The notes below the pieces were generated by a model, which saw only the letters and a program-made list of their open reading frames with translations, did not search any database and was not told where the DNA came from. Below are positions 1-11,124 of a stretch of DNA of 60,000 nucleotides, in pieces. The stretch is from Lineus longissimus (Eukaryota; Nemertea; Pilidiophora; Heteronemertea; Lineidae), in the NCBI RefSeq assembly GCF_910592395.1, contig NC_088313.1, positions 14,030,437 to 14,090,436 of the forward strand, in the 5' to 3' direction. Position 1 is the first letter of the stretch, and each line of letters begins with the position of its first letter. The position numbers and the translations under genes were made by a program.

Positions 1-899
1 TGTTAGGACCATAGCCCTTTGTTCAAACTTGTATGTATTTTTTATTTCAATAAAGAACCCGGTGTAAAAGAAACACAAGTCCCCCCAGAATCTAAGTCCG
101 GTCCTTTTGTTAAAGTGAATAGAGTTCCTTTGTTGAAGATTATGTAGCTAACCCTAACCAAACCATTAACCACATTCGTTGACAATACACAGCTATTGTA
201 TGGGGTACTGCATTCCTAGGACGTCCATTCCTTTTACACCGGGTTTCGTGTTACCGTAATAGGCTTCTTCTCTGGGTACCATCACTCCTATTGTATAAAC
301 CGTAATATGCACTTAGAAAAATTAATAGGCCTACCTGCCACGGCAAATTACACAAGTAGGTACTGTATACTTTATATAAAGGCAATAGAAAAATTCACAA
401 TTGATAGGTTTCTGAATCACTGACGCATTTATTATGACCGCGATCGAAATACCCGCCCAGGCATAGTGTTGGCACGTGAATGGCCTAACACAAACCACTC
501 CACTGGACTAACATTAATTCTTTGCAAAATCATGCCCAGCCCTAAAAGAGAAAATCTTGAAATCAAGTATTTCAAAAATATGTTGTTTGTTTCGAAATGT
601 CAATCGGAAGCTGGGCACATTTACACTCTCGTAGGAAAATAAATTGGCACTGAGATAAGATAACATAAGCTTTATTTTCATCGGTATCAGGTGGAGATAC
701 ATATAAAAACGTGAGCTATGGAGGGCTCTTTAACCGATATCTAACATAAAATATAAAAATAGAAGAACAATAGATAACTAATACATATAGGTTATCACAG
801 ATATTCATTAAAGGGTGAGACAATGTAGATATTAAAGGAACAGCCCTAATATGGTACTAGAATACTACATGTACTACACGTATATATTAAAAATGAGAT
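1..899. other. Intergenic, no gene; one small inverted repeat
   Basis: No convincing exon is visible. The only structure is an inverted repeat of about 18 bp, centred on CCGGTGTAAAAG, at roughly 56-75 and 228-247. It could be the termini of a ~190-bp MITE, but no target-site duplication is clear. The rest is AT-rich and without pattern. Confidence 0.4.
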
Positions 900-1255
900 T
901 TAAAAAGAGCACATTGCACATTTACATTCTTCGCCCTTCCATGTTTTTAAAAGTTTATAAAAAATAGTAAAATTGTTGGCCTCACGAATATGGTTAGGCA
1001 GGTTATTCCAAATCTTTGATGCTTCGTAACTGAAACTGTTTTTGCCATTTGTTATGGTATTAAAATGTTCGACCTGTACATTTTTGCGACGGAGGTTACG
1101 TGAAGTTCCTTTCTTTTTAATTAGATTTCACAAGAAGGAGGGTCTTTGTTTTTCTAGGATTCTGTACACTTCTTCGGCAATAGTTCTCTGTCTCCGTAGA
1201 TGCAGAGACACCGAATTTTCTACCACAAAAAGTGACTGCCTGCATCTGATTCATG
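900..1255 (-). pseudogene. C-terminal remnant of a non-LTR retrotransposon (LINE) reverse transcriptase
   Basis: Read on the minus strand, one frame gives a peptide containing FSYEASKIWNNLPNHIREA, then FYKLLKTWKGEECKCAMC and a TAA stop at 900-902. A block of the form LWNxLPxxIR, followed by a short basic stretch and clustered cysteines, is typical of the end of CR1/L2/Jockey-type LINE reverse transcriptase ORFs in animals. An in-frame TGA lies upstream near 1135, and no polymerase core (FADD motif) is recognisable, so this is a truncated, dead copy. The clade assignment is a guess. Confidence 0.6.
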
Positions 1256-2532
1256 ATAAACCAGTCTACAAGAGCACTACCGTCAGCCTAGCTCCAAGGT
1301 GCGTTTCATAGTAGTAAACTTGAAAATATGAAATGGTATTATCATCCGCATAGTTATACAAATTTGTTAGATTAACCCATAAATATCTTGGAAAGTAAAC
1401 ATATTTCTGGCTCAACGTTATCGAGCAATTTTCATATTCACTGACACCGATGTTTTTTGCGTGAGGTAGGATGAATAAGGGGATGGCTGACACGAATCAT
1501 CATATGAAAAGCATTGAATGCTACGAAAATCGCGAGAAAGTTATTAACTACATGTACATGTAAAAATCAATTATCAGATTTTTGGTTTATCTCAAAAAAG
1601 GAAACTAAGACATTTTCATTTTATGCTTCTCGCGGAAGGGTTTAGAATTTATCCGTGTATCAAGAATTCATAAAGACTAATCAGTTCTTATTTGGATGTG
1701 GGTGAACATTCCAAGACTTCAAAGCAGCATTTTATTCTTGTGGACTAATTTTGAAATTGTGATATTTTTCATGATACTTTACTCGAAACTGTTATTTCGG
1801 AATGTGATCATTCAAACAGTACGTTGAGCAGTGCCATGTTTATGAGCCAAAGACAACCAATTTCTTACAAGATTTAAGTAAATATGTTGTTTGTTTGTTT
1901 TTTAATTTCCTATAAAAGTTTACAATGTCGAATAAGTATCACTTACCGCGGTAGGCAAATACATGTATGTATATATCTCCACAAATCTCTCCCGCAAATC
2001 AAAGACATCTCTATTCACTGTATATCAACCTGTCCGACCAAGTATTCTGGCCTTGATAAACGTGGAAGGTGAACTTAACAGCTTTTCATTAGCGTTGTCA
2101 CAGCGACTTGGTTATTGACGAACTGACCCAGAAACCTCGGCGAAGATACATGTATAATCTTGTTACATTCATTCTCTAACATTGTCGAAAGGAGACATTA
2201 TATTTATCCACACTCCGTGGATATTGAACTTATTTTTCACTCCGCCGTGACCCAACTTCAAAGCAATTGCAAAGCCATATTTCATTCTTACATGTATGAA
2301 CGCCAAGCATTGCTGAAACCAGTTAATTTTTAGCAACACGATGAAGGTATCGCAAACATGTGCGTGGCAAGGAGTTTGAGATGGGTTGGCAGGCATGCTT
2401 TATTTTTTGCAAGTCCTTGCAAATATATTGGCCTGCACACAAAGTTTTATGTCGTTTTAAAGTTACATGTAATTTGAATATAAAGTTATTTATACGTGCC
2501 TTCCATCGCGCAGGTACAATCTGAGAAGATTT
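1256..2532. other. Intergenic, nothing recognised
   Basis: Both strands show only short open frames without splice-site support or family similarity. No repeat structure was seen apart from short TACATGTA-like words that are common across the whole window. Confidence 0.4.
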
Positions 2533-3762
2533 CTCGGGGCTTGCAACACTGATAAATCTAGTTCAAAACCCAGTTCATATACTTGCCCAACAATGTCAGA
2601 ACACAATATCGAAAAAAAGGCAAAACCGTTAAAATGCGCAACACATACATCATGCGCTCAGTGTAAACAATTTATTAGCACCATGGCTGCTATCACTTGA
2701 TGCAGAACTTCTTAATTTAGATTTCATTTTACGCAATGCAGCAACTCTATTCTATTCCATTCTAAACAAGCAAACAACATTGTTGACATGGTGATCGTCA
2801 GTTGATCGATTATACGCGCGGCTTATTATAAACTGCGAGGTGTGGAATGCGAAATCGCGAGATGCCAACCTCGGTGAGAGTACCATGCGCCACATGATGT
2901 ATTGCAAATATGGAACCTGAAAAGGCGAACACTCATGAGACCGAGGCTGTAGTAGGGAGCAAACCTTGTTTTAATTGGCCCATTGAAATAGACCCCGCTG
3001 TGCGATGTGTGGAGTTTAACCTAATTTAAAGCCTTGTTTCGATGGTCAGACTATCCCGCGCTATTTTTAGGGATGACCAGACGTTCACCAGTTGCATGCC
3101 CTGTGTTATCGGTCAATCATGTGTATGGTGACTTGTGCCGCCAGGCGTAACGTGAAAATAGTCTTGATACATGCAGCATCCTGAACCTCGTGGTATTATA
3201 CTCACAGTATGTCTTGATAAGTTGCAAAACCTTTGTGGTGAAGATGAACATGCAGTTGCATGTTACCTTTGTGTTGTCTTCGGCCCTACTATCATTGAAT
3301 GGAGAAGTGGACAGCAGCATCAGAAATGGTGATTGTCATGGTCCAGGGAAGTAGAAAATCTCGCGATTTCTCATCTCGCGGTTTATAATAAGCCTACGCG
3401 CGCCCCTATATAATAAGAGGTGCATTTGGAACTAAAATTGCCTGACCTGTTACTCTTGTCTGCATGACCGTCCGGGTGAAGAAAGAGAGGACTCCATTAC
3501 TTTAGGAAAGAAAATAATTTTATAAGCTGTATTCTGTTTTTGTTTCATTCACGTGTTACACAATTTGATCAATGCTGTGCACCTGCAGATTAATTCATTT
3601 TATTCATGAACATTGAATCCAAGTATTGAAAATGAAGTGGCGAGTGCAAAAACTAAAGTCACATGATAACGCATCTGACGGGTCTGAGATATTTAGAGCC
3701 AACATTTACCTCGTTGGACTGATGAAGTGGGCTATTTTAGTTGGAACATATTTGCGGCCCAA
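2533..3762 (+). repeat. Duplicated segment, copy A (partner at 11125-11840)
   Basis: This segment matches 11125-11840 in the same orientation and order. It starts at CTCGGGGCTTGCAACACTGA and ends near GGAACATAT. Most stretches are nearly identical, for example around AACAATGTCAGAACACAATA and AAAATGAAGTGGCGAGTGCA. Copy A is longer because a 575-bp inverted-repeat element is inserted at 2820. It is either a dispersed repeat family or a local duplication; the window alone cannot decide. Confidence 0.75.
2820..3394. mobile_element. Non-autonomous TIR DNA transposon (575 bp) with 7-bp target duplication
   Basis: The two ends are inverted copies beginning GGCTTATTATAAAC. Imperfect homology continues inward for about 40 bp to the shared word GAAATCGCGAGAT. 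The flanks are TACGCGC at 2813-2819 and again at 3395-3401. The homologous segment near 11460 has a single TACGCGC at the same place, so it preserves the empty site. There is no transposase ORF. The superfamily is unclear because a 7-bp duplication is not diagnostic. Confidence 0.8.
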
Positions 3763-4284
3763 ACCCTTGACATTTTCCGCCTCAGAAGCTGTTTTTGGCC
3801 CAGACAAGATTAGTAGCCTAGATTTTGGACCAATCAGAACATCTCTTACGGAACGATCTCAGCAACTGCAGTAGTATCCGATTCTGAGCGACAATACGAT
3901 TTGAAATATTCTCGACAATAAGATTTAAAATTGTGATAGTTCATGTTTTGCCATGGTGCAGGGAAAACAGGTAGATGAGAAGTTGCCAAAACAGGCGACG
4001 AGGTTGGACAACGTGCGATCGGCGTTGACCTTTGCCCTCTTTAAGTTTCCGTTTCAGCACTGTGATTGGGGCATGCGCTGAGAGCGTGCCGAGAAAACAG
4101 GAGAATCGATGGAATCCGTCATGGGTTTGTGGAGCTCGATAGTGGTGAGTCGGGATGTATTCATAGTGTCTCGCATTTCACTTGACACATCTAGCCATCC
4201 CTGGTCACCTACTGATGGTGCTCTATACGCAATCGCCGAGCAATCGACTCAGGGAAATTTCATCCCAAGACGGGAAATTAACGA

Positions 4285-4615
4285 TGTTAACAACGGCATG
4301 TAGAAAACGCGGAATTCCGTGTAAAAATCCGCTGCGTTATTTATTGGTTTGCAGATTACGCGATTACGCCCCACCAAAAAGTCAGTGGAAACGAGTTCAC
4401 TTTCAAGAATAATGGCGGAGTCTATACGGTTGACTGGTTTTCAAGTTTACAATCAAATTTGTCGCCATGCACCGATCGTCATGATCTGCCTTGCCCCATC
4501 ACTATCTATGTATAAAACATACTGAGTAATTTAAACCACAGATACGCTCTAGGAAGTCGATACTAAAGTAGCGGATATTTACCCAGAATTCCGCGTTTTC
4601 TACATCCCGTGTCAA
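4285..4615. mobile_element. Inverted-repeat MITE-like element (~310-330 bp)
   Basis: The left arm near 4298 (ATGTAGAAAACGCGGAATTC) reappears as its reverse complement near 4588-4607. Weaker homology extends both outward (TGTTRACA-like) and inward (ATCCGCT). The interior has no coding capacity and no clean target-site duplication could be fixed. Confidence 0.55.
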
Positions 4616-7441
4616 CAATATACAACAGGTCGACCATGCCAACTGTAATATAACAGAGTTCTGCACGACATACATTGTAATGCCCATCAAAACGTACATG
4701 AACATCAGCCCAAAAAAATTTTAGGCATTTTAGAATCTTACCAACTGAGATATGCTTTGTTGACCGCCTAAATGACACAAAATTCTTTTTTTCTACAATG
4801 CTTTATCGGATACAATTGTTCCACGCCGTAACGGTGTTCATATTTCTATTCATATGTTGTCTGCAAGTGCAGTTAGGTACATTCAGCGAGTATGCAGATC
4901 GGGTCTTCCTTCCTACTGTCAGAAAACAACTGGAGAACTCCCGCTCGGGTGGATGTAGTCTGGGATACCTACTTGCCAAATACATGTAGATGTAGTTCAA
5001 AAGAGTGTACCAGAGAGACACGCGGCAATGGGGTACGTAGAAAGGTGTCCGGCAGCAACAAAATACTAGGAAACTGGAGTGCGTTCTTATGATATTGCTG
5101 TTTCAAATGCTGACCTACCTGATGGCTGAATAACAGTTACAGATCTTCGCGACTGCAAATGTGCAAATAAGTCTCTATGATACCAGTAATGTCTAAGATG
5201 AATGGTGTGATATTTGAAACTTCAAATTATGAACTAGGTGTGTGTACATTAGAACACGTTTTAGAAAATTAAAGAAACATCACGATTATGTTGTCTCAAC
5301 ATATGACCATGTAAAAATTATAGTTTGCACTGGTCGAAAACTAAAATATGTTCTGGTGAGATAAATATTATTATTGTTAGTTTTTTCCTTGCCAAGCATT
5401 TGGAACTATCAACAAGAAAGACATTTTTAAAAACAGAGTGATTTTGAAATTGTCAATTTTCATCTTGGTTGATTCCTGAGGAAGCCATTTGTGAAATACG
5501 AACAATTGCACACATTTAGTAAATTTTAAGGTGACTAATTAACCACCTCATTATCATAAGCAGCCTAAAATTGACACAGCAATAAGGACTCTCTAGCTCG
5601 ACGTTTAGGGTTTATGTAGTCTTTTCGTGAATCCAGAATGCTTCATAGCACAATTTAGACGAATTTACATTCCTACTTCCCTTTTATTTTGTCCAGCCAC
5701 CTAACTAGTGGACGGATCTAGCTGCAGTCAAAGTTTCACGCTGGACGGAGGCTAATACAGGGTAAACGACAATGACACACATCATCTTGGCGAAGACGAT
5801 TACACACTAAAGGGGTAAAACTCATAAGGTCTTCGCCAAGAAATAAGCCGTACAGAGCGGAAATCTTTCACCGGCCAAATTCAATGCACTGGGTCAATCC
5901 TGATAAATTTGTGTAGCCCCTGCATGAAGTCGAGGACAGGTTCCCCGACTCATATAATGCGCGGTTGAACACACGTCTAAATAATGTTTTTTTCGGCATG
6001 GCCTTAAAATATGGAACTGCGTTTTATTCCTTGACGACTAAGCTTGTATGCTGCTGCTGTGGTTGCGGTTGCCTCCTCTGGTATTGAGCCATCGTGAGCA
6101 GGGTTTAGAGTATAAGTTGTAAATTAAAGAACATGCCCAGTCAGTGACAAAATCCTGGACTGTTGCCCTGGTGGTTGAGAGTAAGGCACGTAAAACATGC
6201 AGAGGGATGATTCAACGACCATCTACTTTTAATTTCAACTTTAATTTCAACTTTAGCTTAACCTCTACTTTATTCATCACAGGCTTTACAGGTAGAAAAG
6301 AAAAGTATGATTGAGGTTTAGGCCTAGGCGGGCCAGTGTTGATTACGACAGCCTTCGTATGTCTTATTTCTAGCATCAACCAACCAGAAATAAGCAGGTC
6401 ATGATTGTAAGTCATGGTGAATATTAACTGACTGGTTTGGGGTGGAGTTATCTGATGTTATAGTTCCGGAGATAGAGTAATTAATGAACATACATACAGA
6501 AATAAACACGCTACAGGGCACATTTAAATATAGAGACGACGGCTACCAACAGCACTTAAAATTAATGACTTTACATTGAGCAGAAAGGGTCCCAAGGGGG
6601 AATGAGGTAGTTAGAACAACGATTTTGGAAAGGCTCCGTAGAATTGTCATATAGATAAATAAATAAATCGTTGGAAAAGGGAAATGTCCGTAACTTCTAT
6701 TAATTTTTTTAAAAGTTTATCTTTTTGCGGAATGAGGTCTTCGCAGTGTAAAATGATATGATTAACCATGTCAGAACAATGAGTTTTACATAATTAACAT
6801 TCAATTAAACTTGATTTAACCATTAATAACAATACTAAGAAAGCGAACTGAAACCTTAAGTATCTATATTTGCGTGCTGATAAAACCAGCATGGGTGAAA
6901 TCCATACGAGTCTTTTATTTCGCCGAATCATGCGCACACACCCGATATCCATTCTAGTTGAAATAATAGTCATTTACACTGTTATTTACAATCTTATTCG
7001 ATATTTTGGGATAGGAAAATTCTGCGTGTTTCACAAATGTGTTCAGGAAATAATAAAGATTGTATCGTTTAAGGGCATTTAAGAAATCAGGAATCATCAT
7101 TCCACGTGTGCCCATTTTACTTTTTCATCCAGTTATATACATTGTATACACATAAGCAAAATAGAAAAACTTGTTTTAGGGTACAACCATTTTTCTGATT
7201 GCACAGACGGCCAAAAAGTAAAAGCTCGAGTTTGTCTATATAACTATGCATTGATCCGAGTCCTAGAGATGCAGTCGATCTTCCAGGAGTTTTAGGCAGG
7301 TGCAGTCGGACCTGGGTCATAATTTGTCCGTTTCAAAGATATAATCCGTTCTTCAAACATGCCGTTAATCAGGGTTGATGAGATTTCCACGAAGTCGGTG
7401 TAAGGTGAAACTCTATGCGAATGATACTACAGTTTGACCTG
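4616..7441. other. Intergenic / downstream of the glycosyltransferase gene; no gene seen
   Basis: No supported exon. Minor structures are a hairpin at about 5784-5843, with arms CTTGGCGAAGAC and GTCTTCGCCAAG and a ~30-nt loop, and a short run of repeated TTTAATTTCAAC near 6229-6255. The part next to 7442 should include the 3' UTR of the minus-strand glycosyltransferase. A minus-strand AATAAA (plus-strand TTTATT) lies near 6914-6919, but I cannot show that it is used. Confidence 0.35.
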
Positions 7442-9445
7442 TTAGATCGGATAAGAATAATCAGGATTGAATGAATTGTCAAATTCAGTTACGTCTTTGC
7501 CCCCGAATAGAATTCTTTTGATCACGGGATTTTTCAGCCAGTTCAGCCGACTTTGCGAAAACCTATGATCGAGCTTAAAGTACTTTTTAATGAACGCGTA
7601 GTCAACGATGTAGGTTTTATTTTTCTTCAGATTGGGCTTGCCGTTAATCCTCGGGGCCAAACGCGGCGAGGTACTGTTCAACAACGGATTCGGCTCTCCA
7701 TCGACAGTCGGCAGAAGGGCCGATAGCAGGAATTGTAATTGACCGGGTTGATTCCCATCCGTCTTGTATTTAGTATTGCCCAGATGATTTGGTCTCGAAT
7801 TGATACTATGAAGAACATTGAACTGAAACTTGTTGGTGCTATACAGCATGTTGGCCAGGCCAGCACAGATAACACCCGATGCCCACCAGGATTGCGCTTC
7901 AAACTCAGTACTGTAGGGCAGTAGGAAAGATAATGTGTCACGGTGAAAAGCCACCATCATTGGATCGATATGGTAGTTTGTATTAACCATTGAATTCTTG
8001 TCATAGAAATGTCCAGTATATGTGTAGTATGGATAGCTGACTGCCGGCTCGTGAGCGCCCAAGAACTGTTCAAAGCATGTCCACACAACGTCGCTATTGC
8101 AACCGCCTTCATCTTTCCATCTTCGACCATTAATACTGAACGACAGTTTAGCGTCGTCGTCTAGAAAGATGAAGTATTTATAACCCTTCTTCGACATTCG
8201 GCTCCCGCGTTCAACGGCGTGTTCCAGCTGAAGATTCCTTCCACTGGTCCACGTGCTATTCGGCCGGTAAAGATCGCCAGACTCGGTTTCGTACGTCAGC
8301 CATAGAACATCTCGATTCGAGTTTGATACAAGTTGATCGAGCATCGTGACGCTTGCACCTTGAATTAAATACACGTAGTCTTTCGCAACTTTGACTGGCG
8401 GAAAGGTATAGCCGACACATTCCAGATCGCGTATCCAAGCTAGGGCTAAATCGATATCCGCCCGCCCGATAATATCGATTTGGTAGAGTTCTATGTAAAG
8501 GTCGATCATGTTCTGCGCCAACGAAACGGTTTTCGGAATCCAGTTCACGAGGAATTTGATCAGTCTGCTGGTTTTAAGGTAGACATCAATTTCATTGTGA
8601 AAATCAACCATATACGAATGCGCGTTGCGGATTTGATTGACGTATGGCGGACCGAAAGCGATGTGACCGTCGGTGTCCCAGATTAACCGTTGAGTGTAAT
8701 ACGACCGCCATATATCCGTGACGCGCCCGTCTACGCTTGCCGGCAGAAGCAGACCCCAAAAGGCGAACTGTGCATGCATCGTTGCCTGGGCGTTGTAGGG
8801 TGACATGATGTAATGCGGTAGAGCGTGATACTTCTCCACCATCTCGAACTGAAAAGGAATTTTCTGCGTCAGTCTGTAGATCGCGTCAACGTCGGGGTCG
8901 GTTTGGGCTAAATAGTTAATCACCGCGACCTTTTCCGGTTTGACGGTACCGATCACTTTCATGTTCTTCGTGTCGGAATCTTTGATTTTATCCAGTGGCA
9001 ACCCCCTCGGCCAAAAGGTTGTGTTGGGTTTGATATATGGAATGTAGGGATTGTATACGTGTCCAGGGACCTGTATTAGATCGAATGTGATCGACGAATC
9101 CAAAAGCGGCTCGGCTTTAGGAAACTTGGGGAAGTTGTCGTCGTCGGTATCGTATATCCACTTGGCCCCGTTAGCCACGGCGTACATGAAGCCAATGTTT
9201 TTGCGACTGAAATGATTCCATGGAATATGCTGGCAGATATGGTACGGACAGCGCTCCTGCCAGGCAACGTCTAGGAAGATCAGATTGGGAAATGACGGTA
9301 CTTCTTTTGGGCCTTTCTTGTCACCGACCAGTACCATACACCACTTTGGCATCATCAGTAGGTCCTTCACGGCGTCGGTCAAATTGAAGATCGTCGTGAC
9401 CACCACCCATTTGTCGCAGTTCATTTGGACCCGATGCTGAGTTAC
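7442..9445 (-). CDS. STELLO/DUF288-like glycosyltransferase, terminal coding exon
   Basis: A 2,004-bp minus-strand exon runs from an acceptor (TTTAATCTTTCAAG at its 5' side, first base 9445) to a stop at 7442. It encodes seven residues before the internal Met at 9424 and then 660 more. The N-terminal half matches the STELLO/DUF288 family of putative Golgi glycosyltransferases: it opens WVVVTTIFN, has the metal-binding-type DTDDD about 92-96 residues after that Met, and later RLIWDTDGHIAFGPP. The C-terminal half has a second acidic motif, FLDDDAKL, near residue 422, suggesting two GT-A-like domains. Plant STELLOs act in the Golgi on cellulose synthase complexes; the role of the animal homologues is not established. 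Several Asn-x-Ser/Thr sites fit a lumenal protein. The intron upstream is phase 0 and joins in frame to the exon at 9565-9739. The Met at 9424 is unlikely to be the true start, since the anchor exon lies upstream. Confidence 0.85.
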   Translation of the reverse strand, partial: VTQHRVQMNCDKWVVVTTIFNLTDAVKDLLMMPKWCMVLVGDKKGPKEVPSFPNLIFLDVAWQERCPYHICQHIPWNHFSRKNIGFMYAVANGAKWIYDTDDDNFPKFPKAEPLLDSSITFDLIQVPGHVYNPYIPYIKPNTTFWPRGLPLDKIKDSDTKNMKVIGTVKPEKVAVINYLAQTDPDVDAIYRLTQKIPFQFEMVEKYHALPHYIMSPYNAQATMHAQFAFWGLLLPASVDGRVTDIWRSYYTQRLIWDTDGHIAFGPPYVNQIRNAHSYMVDFHNEIDVYLKTSRLIKFLVNWIPKTVSLAQNMIDLYIELYQIDIIGRADIDLALAWIRDLECVGYTFPPVKVAKDYVYLIQGASVTMLDQLVSNSNRDVLWLTYETESGDLYRPNSTWTSGRNLQLEHAVERGSRMSKKGYKYFIFLDDDAKLSFSINGRRWKDEGGCNSDVVWTCFEQFLGAHEPAVSYPYYTYTGHFYDKNSMVNTNYHIDPMMVAFHRDTLSFLLPYSTEFEAQSWWASGVICAGLANMLYSTNKFQFNVLHSINSRPNHLGNTKYKTDGNQPGQLQFLLSALLPTVDGEPNPLLNSTSPRLAPRINGKPNLKKNKTYIVDYAFIKKYFKLDHRFSQSRLNWLKNPVIKRILFGGKDVTEFDNSFNPDYSYPI

Positions 9446-9564
9446 CTTGAAAGATTAAACCAATAGTTGTTCAAGCAAGTACAGTATAAGTGGAGTGTAC
9501 AAAATATTTGACCATTTTTAAGAATACAAATAAACAACTAACATATTTCAAGCATTATGCGTAC

Positions 9565-9739
9565 CTTATTACATCTATCAGTTGATTTCGTCTTTCCAGT
9601 ATACCTGGATGAACCAGGTTTCAAGCGCTGGTGTACTTTGTCATTCCCGAAGTTCAGGATCTTGAGGTTGAACAGGAAAATGATCAACGTGACGACAACC
9701 ATCAATCCAAGGATTCTTCTCCAAGACTTCGGGGAGTCA
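9565..9739 (-). CDS. STELLO/DUF288-like glycosyltransferase, membrane-anchor exon
   Basis: On the minus strand an acceptor (TTTGTCTTTTCTAG) precedes base 9739 and a donor (AAG then GTACGC) follows base 9565, giving 175 bp. One base completes a split codon, followed by 58 codons. They contain a basic stretch (SPKSWRR), a hydrophobic segment of about 15-17 residues (LGLMVVVTLIIFLFNL) and a polar basic stem. That is the layout of a type II Golgi signal anchor, as expected for this family. The phase-0 junction continues directly into the catalytic exon. The upstream junction is phase 2, so at least one more 5' exon with the start codon lies above 9740; I could not identify it. Confidence 0.75.
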
Positions 9740-9917
9740 CTAGAAAAGACAAATAAAGCGTATTGATATAACTTGTCGCAAGGACATCTTAGAACGGAGA
9801 AAGCTCTTGCATGAGAAGATAATACATGTAGATCAACTGAAAAGTCATCATGAGGAAATCAGGGGTTAATGTTCGCTTCTCCAGCCCTGCACACAAACCC
9901 CTGATACATTCGCCCTA

Positions 9918-11118
9918 TGCAGTGCTATAACACAATTCTAAAAGGACAAAACCCAAGGTTGGTGCAGCGCTATAACATACACTTTCCAAGAGCGATAGAG
10001 GAGTTCAGTACTATAACAAAAACTCGGAAGAGAGGTTGAATACAGCGCTATAACATACAATTCTAAAAGGACAAAACCCAAGGTTGGTGCAGGGCTATAC
10101 TTTCCAAGAGCGATAGAGGAGTTCAGTACTATAACAAAAACTCGGAAGAGAGGTTGAATACAGCGCTATAACATACAATTCTAAAAGGACAAAACCCAAG
10201 GTTGGTGCAGCGCTATACTTTCCAAGAGCGATAGAGGAGTTCAGTACTATAACAAAAACTCGGAAGAGAGGTTGAATACAGCGCTATAACATACAATTTT
10301 AAAAGGACAAAACCCAAGGTTGGTGCAGGGCTATACTTTCCAAGAGCGATAGAGGAGTTCAGTACTATAACAAAAACTCGGAAGAGAGGTTGAATACAGC
10401 GCTATAACATACAATTCTAAAAGGACAAAACCCAAGGTTGGTGCAGGGCTATACTTTTCAAGAGCGATAGAGGAGTTCAGTACTATAACAAAAACTCGGA
10501 AGAGAGGTTGAATACAGCGCTATATCATACAATTCTAAAAGGACAAAACCCAAGGTTGGTGCAGCGCTATACTTTCCAAGAGCGATAGAGGAGTTCAGTA
10601 CTATAACAAAAACTCGGAAGAGAGGTTGAATACAGCGCTATAACATACAATTTTAAAAGGACAAAACCCAAGGTTGGTGCAGGGCTATACTTTCCAAGAG
10701 CGATAGAGGAGTTCAGTACTATAACAAAAACTCGGAAGAGAGGTTGAATACAGCGCTATAACATACAATTCTAAAAGGACAAAACCCAAGGTTGGTGCAG
10801 GGCTATACTTTTCAAGAGCGATAGAGGAGTTCAGTACTATAACAAAAACTCGGAAGAGAGGTTGAATACAGCGCTATAACATACAATTTTAAAGGGACAA
10901 AACCAAAGGTTGGTGCAGCGCTATACTTTCCAAGAGCGATAGAGGAGTTCAGTACTATAACAAAAACTCGGAAGAGAGGTTGAATACAGCGCTATAACAT
11001 ACAATTCTAAAAGCACAAAACCCAAGGTTGGTGCAGCGCTGTAACGTATACTTTCCAAGAGCGATAGAGGTAGAGGGGTTCATATACATGTAACATAAAC
11101 TCGAAAGAGAGGGCGAGT
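9918..11118. repeat. 118-bp satellite array, about 10 units
   Basis: The phrase TTGAATACAGCGCTATAACA recurs every 118 bp (unit starts near 10041, 10159, 10277, 10395, 10513, 10631, 10749, 10867 and 10985). The first unit has a 6-bp insertion and the last is degenerate. Units differ at a few diagnostic bases, giving a three-unit higher-order pattern. All frames are interrupted. The array probably lies in a 5' intron of the glycosyltransferase gene and directly abuts the duplicated segment at 11125. Confidence 0.95.
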
Positions 11119-11124
11119 GCACAG

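Noticed and set aside
155-167. Telomere-like CTAACCCTAACC
   Set aside because: Only about two units, with no array; chance occurrence.
3626-3874. Open frame MKMKWRVQ... shared with 11704
   Set aside because: The frame is not preserved between the two duplicate copies and there is no codon-level conservation.
9918-11118. Possible CRISPR-like array
   Set aside because: The whole 118-bp unit repeats without unique spacers, in a eukaryotic context.
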